64,000 nucleotides of DNA from Nostoc sp. C052 (lineage in GTDB: Bacteria; Cyanobacteriota; Cyanobacteriia; Cyanobacteriales; Nostocaceae). Below are positions 43,194 through 52,400 of this stretch, piece after piece (within the stretch, counting starts at the first letter, position 1; every line of letters starts with the position of its first letter). Under the pieces are notes generated by a model. The model saw only the letters and a list, made by a program, of their open reading frames with translations. It did not search any database and was not told the origin of the DNA. The DNA is taken from NCBI RefSeq assembly GCF_013393905.1, contig NZ_CP040272.1, forward strand, positions 6,395,501 to 6,459,500, in the 5' to 3' direction. Position numbers and translations under genes: made by a program.

Positions 43194-44507
43194 ATGAATG
43201 AACTACACCTGAGAGTCTATATAAACAGAAGTGAGTTGGTCTTACCTGATGGAACAATTCAATACTTTCAAGAAGGAGTAATGAATCAAGCTGCAAAGAT
43301 ATGGTACCAGAAAATAGCGGTAGAACTATCTACAGGTTACTTGGAAAGACAGATTTTATTTTGCAAAGATTATTCATCGGAACTTAATTTCTTGGTTTTG
43401 AACCAAGAACATAAATATCTTTTAGATAGGCTTGTACAGTTAGTGACTGCCGGTGTTGGTAAAGCATTACTAGCTTTGTCAATTCTCCAGTTGTGCGTGA
43501 AGGCAATTGAGCCAGAGCAGAGTATTAGGTTACACAAAGGCAGTAGTAGGGCTACAAAAGACTTTTCTTGGTGTGATGGTATTTCTATGCGTACTCTCGA
43601 TACGCAATACATTACACCTGTGTTAAGAAAACATGAACTACTAAACTTGAATGCGGATGGTTTCATGATGACACGCAGTTTAGCAGAAAATTACCCATAT
43701 TCATCTGTATATAAAGCCAACATGAGAGGCGCACGTTCTGAGTGGGTAAGTCTTGTTGAGGCAATTGAGAAAGACGAAGTAGTTTCTGAAGTAGCACTGC
43801 GTTATCTTCTTTCGCAACTACTGAATCAAGCAGATAACTTTAGAAGATTAGCTTTACAAACTATTGAGGATCTGACCTTATTTCTAGGAGCAACAGTTAT
43901 TGATAAAGGCATTTCATTAAGTCTCATACTGCGTCACATTAATCAATCTGATTATGCGGCTCGTTTAATGGAGATAGCTATGCATAGCTTAATGCAGGCT
44001 ATGCAAGAACACCAAGTTTTTCCCGACAGTTTGCTAAAACCACTTTCACAAATGCGTTCAGCTAATAAGAAGCATGGCAACATTGGTGATATTGAACTTT
44101 TAGAGGATAGGCAAATTGTGGAAGCTTGGGATGCCAAGTATGGTAAGTCATACTTTCGAGATGAGATTGAGGAATTATCAGAAAAATTGGAAGTACATCC
44201 CGCCGTTAGAAAGGCTGGTTTCGTTACAAGTCTTGAAGTTGAACGAATTGATGAACTGATGCCTAGATGTAATGAAATTGAAGAAATATTTGGGATATCC
44301 CTGGAAATAGTTACTTTTAAAGAATGGGTAGAGCTACAATTTGCTCGTACATTAGCAGAAGAGACAACAACTGAGCAAGAACTTGCTTCTGCTTGGCTCA
44401 TAGCTTACACAGAATCTTTAGCGCAGCGACGTAGGGAAATTGTCCCAATTGATGAGCCATGTTATCAATGGCTGCTTAAATTAAACGAGACTTTGACAAT
44501 TAAATAG
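43194..44507 (+). CDS. Unknown protein paired with methyltransferase remnant
   Basis: I do not recognise this 437-residue protein. It starts MNELHLRVYINRSELVLPDG, looks mostly helical, and has no membrane segment or signal peptide. Charged regions such as EEIEELSEKLEVHPAVRKAG and EIEEIFGISLEIVTFKEWVELQF occur in the C-terminal third. No recognisable nuclease motif stands out by eye. It follows the methyltransferase remnant by eight bases on the same strand, so it may be the former partner of a restriction-modification or defence unit. If it were an active restriction enzyme, loss of the methyltransferase would be toxic, so its present role is unclear. Confidence 0.6.
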   Translation: MNELHLRVYINRSELVLPDGTIQYFQEGVMNQAAKIWYQKIAVELSTGYLERQILFCKDYSSELNFLVLNQEHKYLLDRLVQLVTAGVGKALLALSILQLCVKAIEPEQSIRLHKGSSRATKDFSWCDGISMRTLDTQYITPVLRKHELLNLNADGFMMTRSLAENYPYSSVYKANMRGARSEWVSLVEAIEKDEVVSEVALRYLLSQLLNQADNFRRLALQTIEDLTLFLGATVIDKGISLSLILRHINQSDYAARLMEIAMHSLMQAMQEHQVFPDSLLKPLSQMRSANKKHGNIGDIELLEDRQIVEAWDAKYGKSYFRDEIEELSEKLEVHPAVRKAGFVTSLEVERIDELMPRCNEIEEIFGISLEIVTFKEWVELQFARTLAEETTTEQELASAWLIAYTESLAQRRREIVPIDEPCYQWLLKLNETLTIK

Positions 44508-44545
44508 CTAAATTCTACTGATCGCTGTAACAACTATAATGTCAT

Positions 44546-44594
44546 TCCCCTCCAACCAGATTCTCTCCTTTTAGGAGGAAATGGAGAGAGGGGA
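44546..44594. terminator. Bidirectional terminator between convergent genes
   Basis: The stem TCCCCTC (44546-44552) pairs with GAGGGGA (44588-44594), with inner pairing of CTCC/GGAG around 44565-44577. It lies between the stops of the unknown gene at 44507 and ispH at 44601 and could serve both. Confidence 0.65.
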
Positions 44595-44600
44595 TTTAGT

Positions 44601-45794
44601 CTATTTTTTGACTGCAAAAATCTTCTCAATTACATCTTCTACTACCTTATCTGGCGTAGAAGCACCAGAAGTAATTCCCACAGAAATTTCTCCCTTTGGC
44701 AACCAGTTTTCTGTAGTTATTAACTGCCCATTTAATTGTCGATGTTCAATGGAATTTCCTGATTTCAAGCGTTCAACAGTATCAATATGATAGGAAGGAA
44801 TTTTCCGCTCAAAAGCAATTTGTTGCAACTGAGTAGTATTCGATGAATTAAACCCACCAATTACTACCATTAAATCTAAATTATCTTCCACTAACTCCAA
44901 CATGGCATCTTGACGTTCTTGGGTAGCGTCACAAATGGTGTTGAAGCTTTGGAAATGCTGATTTAACTCAATAGGGCCATATTTCTGCAACATAGTCCGC
45001 TCAAAAAGCTTACCGATTTCCTCAGTTTCACCTTTAAGCATAGTAGTTTGGTTGGCAATGCCAACTCTTGCTAAATCTTGATCGGGGTCAAATCCAGCTG
45101 AACAAGCTTTAGCAAATTTGGTCAAAAATTCTTCACGGTTCCCGCCATTGATAATATAGCTAGCAACATATTCTGCTTCTGGCAAATTTAATACTATTAA
45201 ATACTTGCCAGCAAAAGAACTAGTCGCAACTGTTTCTTCATGTTTATATTTACCGTGAATAATGGAAGTATAATCAATTTTTTTGTGCTTTTCTACTGTA
45301 TTCCAAACTTTAGATACCCAAGGACAAGTAGTATCAACAATTTTGCAGCCTTTATCGTGAAGTATCTGCATTTCTTGAACGCTAGCCCCAAAGGCGGGTA
45401 AGATGACGACATCACCAGTTCCAACAACAGAAAAGTCTTTATTCTTTCCTTCAACAGGGATGAATTCTACTTCCATTTCCTGCATCCGCTGATTTACAGA
45501 AGGGTTGTGGATAATCTCGTTAGTAATCCAAATTTTTTCTGTAGGGAAGTGCTGACGGGTTTCGTAAGCCATTGCTACAGCTCGTTCTACACCCCAGCAA
45601 AAGCCAAAGGCTTTTGCTAGTCGGATTGTCACATTGCCCCGTTGTAGAGTGTAATTGCGATCGCGAATTTCTTGAATCAAGTTACTCTGATACTCTGACT
45701 GCAACTGAGTAGCAACTTCTGCTTGATGACCAAAGCCCTTGCGATTGTAATTTTCTGAATGTTGGAGGCTGCGCTTAAAAGCTTTTGTATCCAT
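44601..45794 (-). CDS. ispH: 4-hydroxy-3-methylbut-2-enyl diphosphate reductase IspH
   Basis: This 397-residue protein is the long cyanobacterial/plant type of IspH. The cluster-ligand Cys are in LAKAFGFCWGVERAVAM, VDTTCPWVSKVWNTVEKHKK and NTICDATQERQDAM. The other hallmarks are EIIHNPSVNQRM, IHGKYKHEETVATSS, QTTMLKGETEEIGK, VIGGFNSSNTTQL and GITSGASTPDKVVEDV. It reduces HMBPP to IPP and DMAPP, the last step of the methylerythritol phosphate pathway, and needs a 4Fe-4S cluster. The gene is single, with the SGNH hydrolase upstream after 132 bp. Confidence 0.97.
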   Translation of the reverse strand: MDTKAFKRSLQHSENYNRKGFGHQAEVATQLQSEYQSNLIQEIRDRNYTLQRGNVTIRLAKAFGFCWGVERAVAMAYETRQHFPTEKIWITNEIIHNPSVNQRMQEMEVEFIPVEGKNKDFSVVGTGDVVILPAFGASVQEMQILHDKGCKIVDTTCPWVSKVWNTVEKHKKIDYTSIIHGKYKHEETVATSSFAGKYLIVLNLPEAEYVASYIINGGNREEFLTKFAKACSAGFDPDQDLARVGIANQTTMLKGETEEIGKLFERTMLQKYGPIELNQHFQSFNTICDATQERQDAMLELVEDNLDLMVVIGGFNSSNTTQLQQIAFERKIPSYHIDTVERLKSGNSIEHRQLNGQLITTENWLPKGEISVGITSGASTPDKVVEDVIEKIFAVKK

Positions 45795-45926
45795 GAGATT
45801 TGTCTACTTAAACCACTATTTATTATTTTCTCGTGCCCAGACGCGATTTATACAGAGTTGTATTCAAAGATATTATCAGAGGGGGGGGGAAGGCAAAAGG
45901 ATAAGAGGTAAAAGGATTTAATGCCT

Positions 45927-46793
45927 TTACCCTTTCCCCTTTAACCTTTTACCCTCTTTTTCTTGCTGGGGTTTTAATTCGATCTCGCTATAAATCTGCA
46001 ATGCAGAACGCCAAACTATATAACCTTCTGGACTTAAGTGCAAGCCATCAGTAGTAAATTCGCGGCGGAGATTTCCTTGTTTGTTGGTAAACAGGGGATG
46101 TAAATCGAGATATTTGACATCTTTTTTGGTACAGATGCTTTGTAGTTGCTGATTCAACTCGCGAATGCGACTATTGGCAACAGCCAACAAGTTTCCTCGT
46201 CCTTTCCAGGTTGCATCCTCTGCCCCATGTGGCAAAATCGACTGAACAACAATTTGTGCTGTGGGATGTGTCTTTCGTAGGTAATTGATAATTTGCCGTT
46301 GATTATCTAAAATTTCTCCATCACTCATCCCCCGAATAAGGTCATTAATGCCAATCATCACAAAAATCACCTCTGGCTGGGTGCGGTTAAATATTGTTAA
46401 TCTTTTCAAGAGACCATTACTGGTTTCGCCAGAAATTCCTTGATTGAGCCAACTTTTACCCTCAGGTAATAACTCAGGAGGAAACCACAAACTCAAAGAA
46501 TCTCCCGCCAGGATGCTTAAATGCGGAGGACGTTGGTCAGCAGCCACCTTGGCTTCTTGCTTGAGAATATCTACCCACTCCTGGTAAGTGAGTTGGTGAC
46601 GGCGACCTAAATCAGGTGTAGCAATTGGGCGATCGCTATTTAGGTTGATTGCCTGTGGGGATGTTACTATCCCAAAAAAAGCGGCCAATCTCTGCTGTTG
46701 CCAAATTAGCAGAATGACCGCCAACATTAGGATGCCGTTGGTTAACAGCGAGAAAAATGCCCAGAGAGGAAAGGTTTTAAAAGAAGTAGACAC
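45927..46793 (-). CDS. SGNH/GDSL-family hydrolase, membrane-anchored
   Basis: This 288-residue protein has an N-terminal membrane segment (FFSLLTNGILMLAVILLIW), then the SGNH blocks: block I LSILAGDSLSLWFPP with catalytic Ser, block II Gly in LNQGISGETSNGL, block III MIGINDLIRG with Asn, and block V TDGLHLSPEGY with the Asp/His pair. It is likely an extracytoplasmic esterase or acyl hydrolase, possibly acting on wall or polysaccharide acetyl groups. The substrate cannot be told. The gene follows amt downstream after 144 bp with heptanucleotide repeats in between. Confidence 0.9.
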   Translation of the reverse strand: MSTSFKTFPLWAFFSLLTNGILMLAVILLIWQQQRLAAFFGIVTSPQAINLNSDRPIATPDLGRRHQLTYQEWVDILKQEAKVAADQRPPHLSILAGDSLSLWFPPELLPEGKSWLNQGISGETSNGLLKRLTIFNRTQPEVIFVMIGINDLIRGMSDGEILDNQRQIINYLRKTHPTAQIVVQSILPHGAEDATWKGRGNLLAVANSRIRELNQQLQSICTKKDVKYLDLHPLFTNKQGNLRREFTTDGLHLSPEGYIVWRSALQIYSEIELKPQQEKEGKRLKGKG

Positions 46794-46886
46794 GACTAGC
46801 GAAATTTACCAATTATTTGAATCAAATTTTAACGCTAGCGATCGCAAATTAGCCCAATTTTGGATTTTGAATTTTGGATTGAAAGA

Positions 46887-46914
46887 AAAATCTAAAATCT
46901 AAAATCTAAAATCC
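46887..46914 (+). repeat. Heptanucleotide short tandem repeat (AAAATCY x4)
   Basis: Four 7-bp units (three AAAATCT and one AAAATCC) lie in the amt 3' gap. Similar heptads without clean arrays occur at 4965-4990, 10815-10840 and 13405-13430. Confidence 0.7.
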
Positions 46915-46937
46915 AAAATTGAATGACTCCCTACTCC

Positions 46938-48356
46938 CTACTGAGTCGGACGATCGCCAAACTCGGAGTTGTAACCTTCTTCGCCGTGTTCGTTGATATC
47001 TAAACCTTGCAATTCTGCTTCCTCTTTAACTCGCAGCCCGACTGTAGCATCGATAACCTTGAGAATAATCCACGTACCAATACCTGCGATCGCATAAGCA
47101 ACGGCAATTGCTACTAGCTCAACTCCCAATTCACCAAGATTACCACGCAGCACTCCTTCTTTACCTCCACCGTTGACTTGAGTCGTGGCAAAGACTGCGG
47201 TTAAAATTGCCCCTACTGTACCACCAACCCCATGCACGGGATAGGTATCTAAAGCATCGTCAATTTCTAGCTTGTGCTTAAAACTAATGGCATAGAAGCA
47301 AACAAAGGCGGTGATGAAACCAATTAAAATCGCTGATAGCGGTGTGACAAATCCGGCGGCGGGAGTAATGCCAACTAAACCAGCAACGGCTCCTGTCGCT
47401 GCTCCCACGGCGGTTGGTTTACCCCGCAAAGCTGCTTCTAAAATTAACCACATTAAAGCCGCCGCCGCCGCTGCTGCATTGGTGGCGACAAAGGCTGTGG
47501 TTGCCAAATTTGTAACTACAGTGCCAGAAGTTCCACTAGCAACTGATAGGGCACTACCAGCGTTGAAGCCGAACCAACCAAACCACAGCAAGCCAGCACC
47601 TAACAAAATAAATGGAACGTTGTGCGGTGGGCTAAGGCGATCGGGATGGGTTTTCCGGGGACCAAGGACGATCGCTGCTACTAGGGCTGAAACACCGGAA
47701 CTAATATGAACTACTGTGCCACCTGCAAAGTCGAGGGCACCCAATCCACCATACAAACCTAAAAATCCACCTTTCGCCCATACCATGTGAGCTAGAGGGG
47801 CGTAAACAAAGGTTGACCACAGTAGGACAAACAGTGAATAGGCGCGGAAACTCATCCGTTCTGCGATCGCTCCAGAAATTAAGGCTGGGGTGATAATCGC
47901 AAACATGGCTTGATAGATCATGAATGCCTGGTGGGGTATCGTTCCGGCATAAGAGACGACTTCCGGCGGATTTGACCCTTTAAGATAATCGGTGACTTCT
48001 AACCCGACACCATTCAACCCAAGCCACTGCAATCCACCGATAAAGGGTAAACCTGGCGCAAAAGAAAGACTATAGCCCCAGAGAATCCAGGTAACTCCCA
48101 CAATTGCCATTAACACAAAGCTCATCATCAATGTGTTTAAGACGTTGCGCGATCGCACAAATCCACCATAGAAAAATGCCAATCCTGGTGTCATTAGTAG
48201 TACGAGCGCTGCTGAAATCAGCATAAATGCTGTATCTCCAGTATCAGCAGTAGGTGGAGCAGCAGCAGCAGGGGTTTGGGCAAAAGCATTACCCATCAAC
48301 GGCCCTGCCAAAAACAGTAGGGTCATAGCCCCAACGATCACAAATTTCTTCAACAC
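46938..48356 (-). CDS. amt: Ammonium transporter (Amt/MEP/Rh family)
   Basis: This 472-residue protein has a signal-like first segment ending AFAQ, then about eleven membrane segments. Family motifs include TPGLAFFYGGFVRSRNVLNTLMMSF, GGTVVHISSGVSALVAA with a pore His, and DTYPVHGVGGTVGAI with the second conserved His. It carries ammonia or ammonium across the plasma membrane. The start is a GTG at 48356. A palindromic NtcA-type box lies just upstream, so nitrogen control is likely; its spacing is odd (see findings). The C-terminal tail NEHGEEGYNSEFGDRPTQ is cytoplasmic and could meet a PII protein, though none is nearby. Confidence 0.94.
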   Translation of the reverse strand: MLKKFVIVGAMTLLFLAGPLMGNAFAQTPAAAAPPTADTGDTAFMLISAALVLLMTPGLAFFYGGFVRSRNVLNTLMMSFVLMAIVGVTWILWGYSLSFAPGLPFIGGLQWLGLNGVGLEVTDYLKGSNPPEVVSYAGTIPHQAFMIYQAMFAIITPALISGAIAERMSFRAYSLFVLLWSTFVYAPLAHMVWAKGGFLGLYGGLGALDFAGGTVVHISSGVSALVAAIVLGPRKTHPDRLSPPHNVPFILLGAGLLWFGWFGFNAGSALSVASGTSGTVVTNLATTAFVATNAAAAAAALMWLILEAALRGKPTAVGAATGAVAGLVGITPAAGFVTPLSAILIGFITAFVCFYAISFKHKLEIDDALDTYPVHGVGGTVGAILTAVFATTQVNGGGKEGVLRGNLGELGVELVAIAVAYAIAGIGTWIILKVIDATVGLRVKEEAELQGLDINEHGEEGYNSEFGDRPTQ

Positions 48357-48846
48357 TTCTTTCTCTTCCTAAGCACCGATGATTTGTATACTTAACTACA
48401 TTTGATTACTTTTAGTTTCACATTTTTGTCTTTAAAGTTACTTAACCTGAATTTTCTGGAAATGTTAACAAAAATATAATCCTGATTGTAGTTGCCAAGA
48501 TCGAAATAAGGGTGTATTGATGCAATGATTGCATCTTTTTTTTAGAAGAATAGCATTTTATTCAAGCACTACAAAATTCCAAATTTTTAGTTACTTACTG
48601 TTACAAACCAAAATAATTCTGAGAATAGATAAATATTGTAAATTATAGCCAGTATTCTCAGGAAATTTACACAAAAAATATCTCATGAGTTCTCTTCATA
48701 TCTCCCGTATGAACGCGTAGATATCTACTTGCCTGATTCTCATCGCTTAGTTGCAAAAAAACTTTTGCAATTTTGCGTGAGATTATCATCTGTTTTAAAG
48801 GGAACAATATAAAAGCTATTGGTCAAAAATAATATAGAAAATTTAC
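48357..48846. other. Intergenic region with amt control site
   Basis: This gap between amt and the YnfA gene holds the NtcA-type box at 48385-48400 and is otherwise AT-rich. The stretch 48500-48740 has no frame and no repeat that I recognise. Confidence 0.55.
48385..48400 (-). promoter_or_regulatory. NtcA-type box upstream of amt
   Basis: The sequence TGTATACTTAACTACA fits the NtcA consensus GTA-N8-TAC and extends to TGTA-N8-TACA. NtcA is the nitrogen regulator of cyanobacteria. The box lies 28 bp before the GTG start, closer than the usual position upstream of a -10 box. Confidence 0.6.
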
Positions 48847-49170
48847 TTAATTTCTCGGAGTAAACATGATAATTAATACACTCGCTAAAGCTAAACATAC
48901 TCCGATTAAGTCGTAACGGTCTGGAGTTACCCCGTCTACCTTCCAGCCCCAAAGCGTTGCCATTGCAATAAACACGCCGCCATAAGCTGCATATACTCTG
49001 CCAAAATTTGTCGGCTGGAGAGTTGCAAGAACCCCGTAGAAAGCTAAAGCAATTCCTCCCAATAGACCCCACCAGAAAGGCTTCCCCTCGCGCAACCACA
49101 ACCAGATCAGGTAGCCACCCCCAATTTCAAAGAAACCAGCCCACAAAAAATACAGTAGTGACTTAATCAT
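48847..49170 (-). CDS. YnfA/UPF0060-family membrane protein
   Basis: This 107-residue protein has four membrane segments and the family features EIGGGYLIWLWLREGKPFWWGLLGG and LQPTNFGRVYAAYGGVFIAMATLWGW, ending IMFTPRN. The length matches the family (about 108). YnfA proteins resemble small multidrug or cation transporters; function is not firmly known. It stands alone upstream of the large hybrid kinase on the opposite strand. An overlapping frame at 48740-49099 is a shadow. Confidence 0.93.
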   Translation of the reverse strand: MIKSLLYFLWAGFFEIGGGYLIWLWLREGKPFWWGLLGGIALAFYGVLATLQPTNFGRVYAAYGGVFIAMATLWGWKVDGVTPDRYDLIGVCLALASVLIIMFTPRN

Positions 49171-49411
49171 TTGACCGATTATTTAATAAATCGAACTCAG
49201 TGAAATTACGCTAACGCTTTTAACTAAACTATTGTCATTAATTAAAGTAAGTTTGTTGACCAAATGGGGATTGGGCATTGAAAAGAGGCAGAGGGTCGGG
49301 GTGCAGGGGGCAAGGGGGAGAATGAAAAATGACCTCTTTCTCCTCTGGCTCCTTGCTCCCTACTCCCTGCTCCCTGCTCCCCAATCCCCAGAATGTAGAT
49401 AAGGCTCACGG

Positions 49412-52400
49412 ATGAAAGCACCATTACCTGATAACGAAGCACAGAGAATTGAGACGCTTTTACAATATAAGATTCTGGATACGCCATCTGAAGCCGCCTT
49501 TGACGACCTTACCCGTTTAGCTTCGTATATTTGTCAGACTCCTATTGCCTTAATTAGCTTAATTGATACAAATCGCCAGTGGTTCAAGTCAAAAGTCGGA
49601 ATGGAAGCTCTAGAAACACACCGAGATTTTGCATTCTGTGCCCATGCCATACTCCAGCCTGACATTTTGGTTGTGCCTGATGCCACAAATGACGAACGAT
49701 TCGCTACAAACCCACTGGTAATATCTGACCCAAATATTCGGTTTTATGCTGGTGTACCTTTGACTAACGCTGAGGGGTACGCGCTAGGAACCCTGTGTGT
49801 AATTGACTACGTACCACGAGAACTTAATCCAGAACAACTGGAGGCATTGCGAACCTTAGGTCGTCATGTCATTAAGCAACTGGAACTGCGCCGAAATTTA
49901 GCAAGTTTGGTACTTGTTACCAAAAAAGGCAAACAGGCGCAGAGGCTAGGCAAGGAATTTTTCAAAAAGATTGCAGCAGGTTTGGCTTTGGCGTCGGCAA
50001 TGGTAGTTATGATTGGCGTGGTTTCTTATCAAAATACAAGAGTATCTACTAATAATCGCAGTCTAATAAAAAAGACTTATAAAAAAATTAACAGCTTAGA
50101 AAAACTACTGTCCCAAATCAAAGATGCCGAGACGGGACAAAGTAGTTACCTCTTCACTGGGCAACAAATTTATCTAAAACCTTATCAAACAGCACTCGCT
50201 AACGTCGATCAAGAAATTGCCAAGCTGAAGGGTTTAACAGCAGATCAACCGAACCAACAAAAGCAGATTGCAACACTTGAATTTCTCATCACGGCTAAAC
50301 TTGCTGAACTACAACAGACTATCGACTTGCGCCAGAATAAGGGATTAGAGACGGCGTTGCAAGTACTACAGAAAAATAATCAGCAAAATCTCATGGATGA
50401 TATCCGCAAGGCGATCAATGAGATGGTGGACGAGCAAAGGGAACAGCTTCAGCAGCAATTACAAACAGCAAAAGCTCGAATTCGTAACACAATTCTGATA
50501 CTTGCGATCGCAATCTGCCTAAGTTTTATTGTTCTTGTTGTAGTCTACTACTTCATCTATCGTGAGGTTACAGAGCGGAAAAAGGCAGAAGAAACCTTAA
50601 ATCAAGAACGCAATTTTATCTCAGCAATCCTTGATACAGTCGGCATGTTGGTAATAGTTCTCGACAGTCAAGGAAAAATCGTTCGTTTCAATCAAGCTTG
50701 TGAGCAAATAACCGGTTACTCCTTCGATGAGGTGAGGGGTAGGTATTTCTGGAACTTATTCCTACTTCCTGAAGAATTGGAGCCAGTCAAAGCAGTTTTT
50801 AAGCAATTGCTAACGGGTAAAGGCTTCTTGGAGTACGAAAACCATTGGGTAATGAAAGATGGCAGTCGACGACTGATTGCCTGGTCGAATACCTTCTTAA
50901 AAGACTATGAAGGATCAGTAGAATACATCGTTAGTACTGGTATTGACATTACCAATCACAAACGCGCACAACAGCATCTAACTGCCCAATATGCTACAAC
51001 CCGCGTCTTAGCAGAGTCCGCCACAATCGGCGAAGCTACTCGCCAAATCTTGCAAGGAATTTGTGAGAGTTTGGTATGGGATTTGGGTGAAATTTGGATG
51101 GTCGATGAGCAAGCAAACGTGCTGCGTTTTCTCGATATCTGGCATAAAACATCCCTGGAAATGCAGGAGTTTGAATCACTAAAGCGACAAACCACCTTTG
51201 CGCCAGGAATTGGACTACCTGGACAGGTTTGGGCTAGTTCTGAACCTGTTTGGATCGCTGATATCGTTAAAGATATGAATTTTCCTAACTTCAAAATTGC
51301 TGCTCAAGTAGGACTACACGCAGCTTTTGGTTTTCCAATCCGCAGCGACCATAAAATCCTCGGTGTCATTACCTGCTTCAACCGTGAAATCCATCCCCCT
51401 GACCAAGATTTGGTCAAAACAATGAATTATATCGGTGAACAAGTGGGGCAATTTATCCAGCGTAAACTAGCTGAAGAAGAAATACAACGCCAAAATTTGC
51501 GATCGCAACTATTTACCGAAATTACCCTCAAAATTCGTCAGTCTTTGGAAATCGAAGAAATTCTCCAAATCACTGTTGAGGAGGTACAAAAGATTCTCCA
51601 GACTGACCGAGTTTTGATATATCAGTTTTTGCCAGATGAGTCTGCAACCACCGTTACTGAAGCAGTAGTTTCTGGCTTACCAGCAATCAAAGAGCAAAAT
51701 ATTACTCCCCTTTATTTACAAGCGGAATATCTACAACAATATTATCTACAGCAGTACCGTCAAGGACAGATTTTAGAGCTAAATAACTTGGCTCTGCCGG
51801 AAGTTGAACAAAGCCATCTAGAATTAATCCAACAGTTTGGGGTCAAAGTTAATTTAGTTGTGCCCATTCTTGTCAAAGAAGAACTGCGCGGTTTGCTCAT
51901 AGTTCATCAGTGTGACGATTCCCACCACTGGTCTAGCTTTGAAACTCATCTTTTGCGACAAATAGCTGACCAAGTAGGTATTGCCTTAGTCCAAGCCCAA
52001 CTATTAGCAGCAGAAACTCGTCAGCGAAAAGAACTGGAAATTGCCCGTCGCCAAGCGGAATTAGCTTCTCAAATGAAAAGTGCCTTTTTGGCAAATATCA
52101 GTCATGAAATTCGAACTCCGATGAACGCTGTATTGGGAATGACCAGTTTGGTATTAGATACTCCCTTAGACGCAGAACAGCGAGATTTTATCGAAACAAT
52201 TCGCAGTAGTGGAGACGCCCTTTTAAGTTTAATCAACGAAATTTTGGATCTTTCTAAACTTGAAGCTGGAGAGATGGCTCTCGAAACTCTAGATTTTGAT
52301 CTATCCACTTGTGTAGAAGAAGTGGTGGAATTATTAGCTCCCTCAGCCCATAACAAGGGATTAGAAATTGCTGCACTGATTGAGCATAACGTCCCCACTC

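Noticed and set aside
48740..49099. 119-residue frame overlapping the YnfA gene
   Set aside because: Basic, low-quality composition in another frame of a clear membrane gene.
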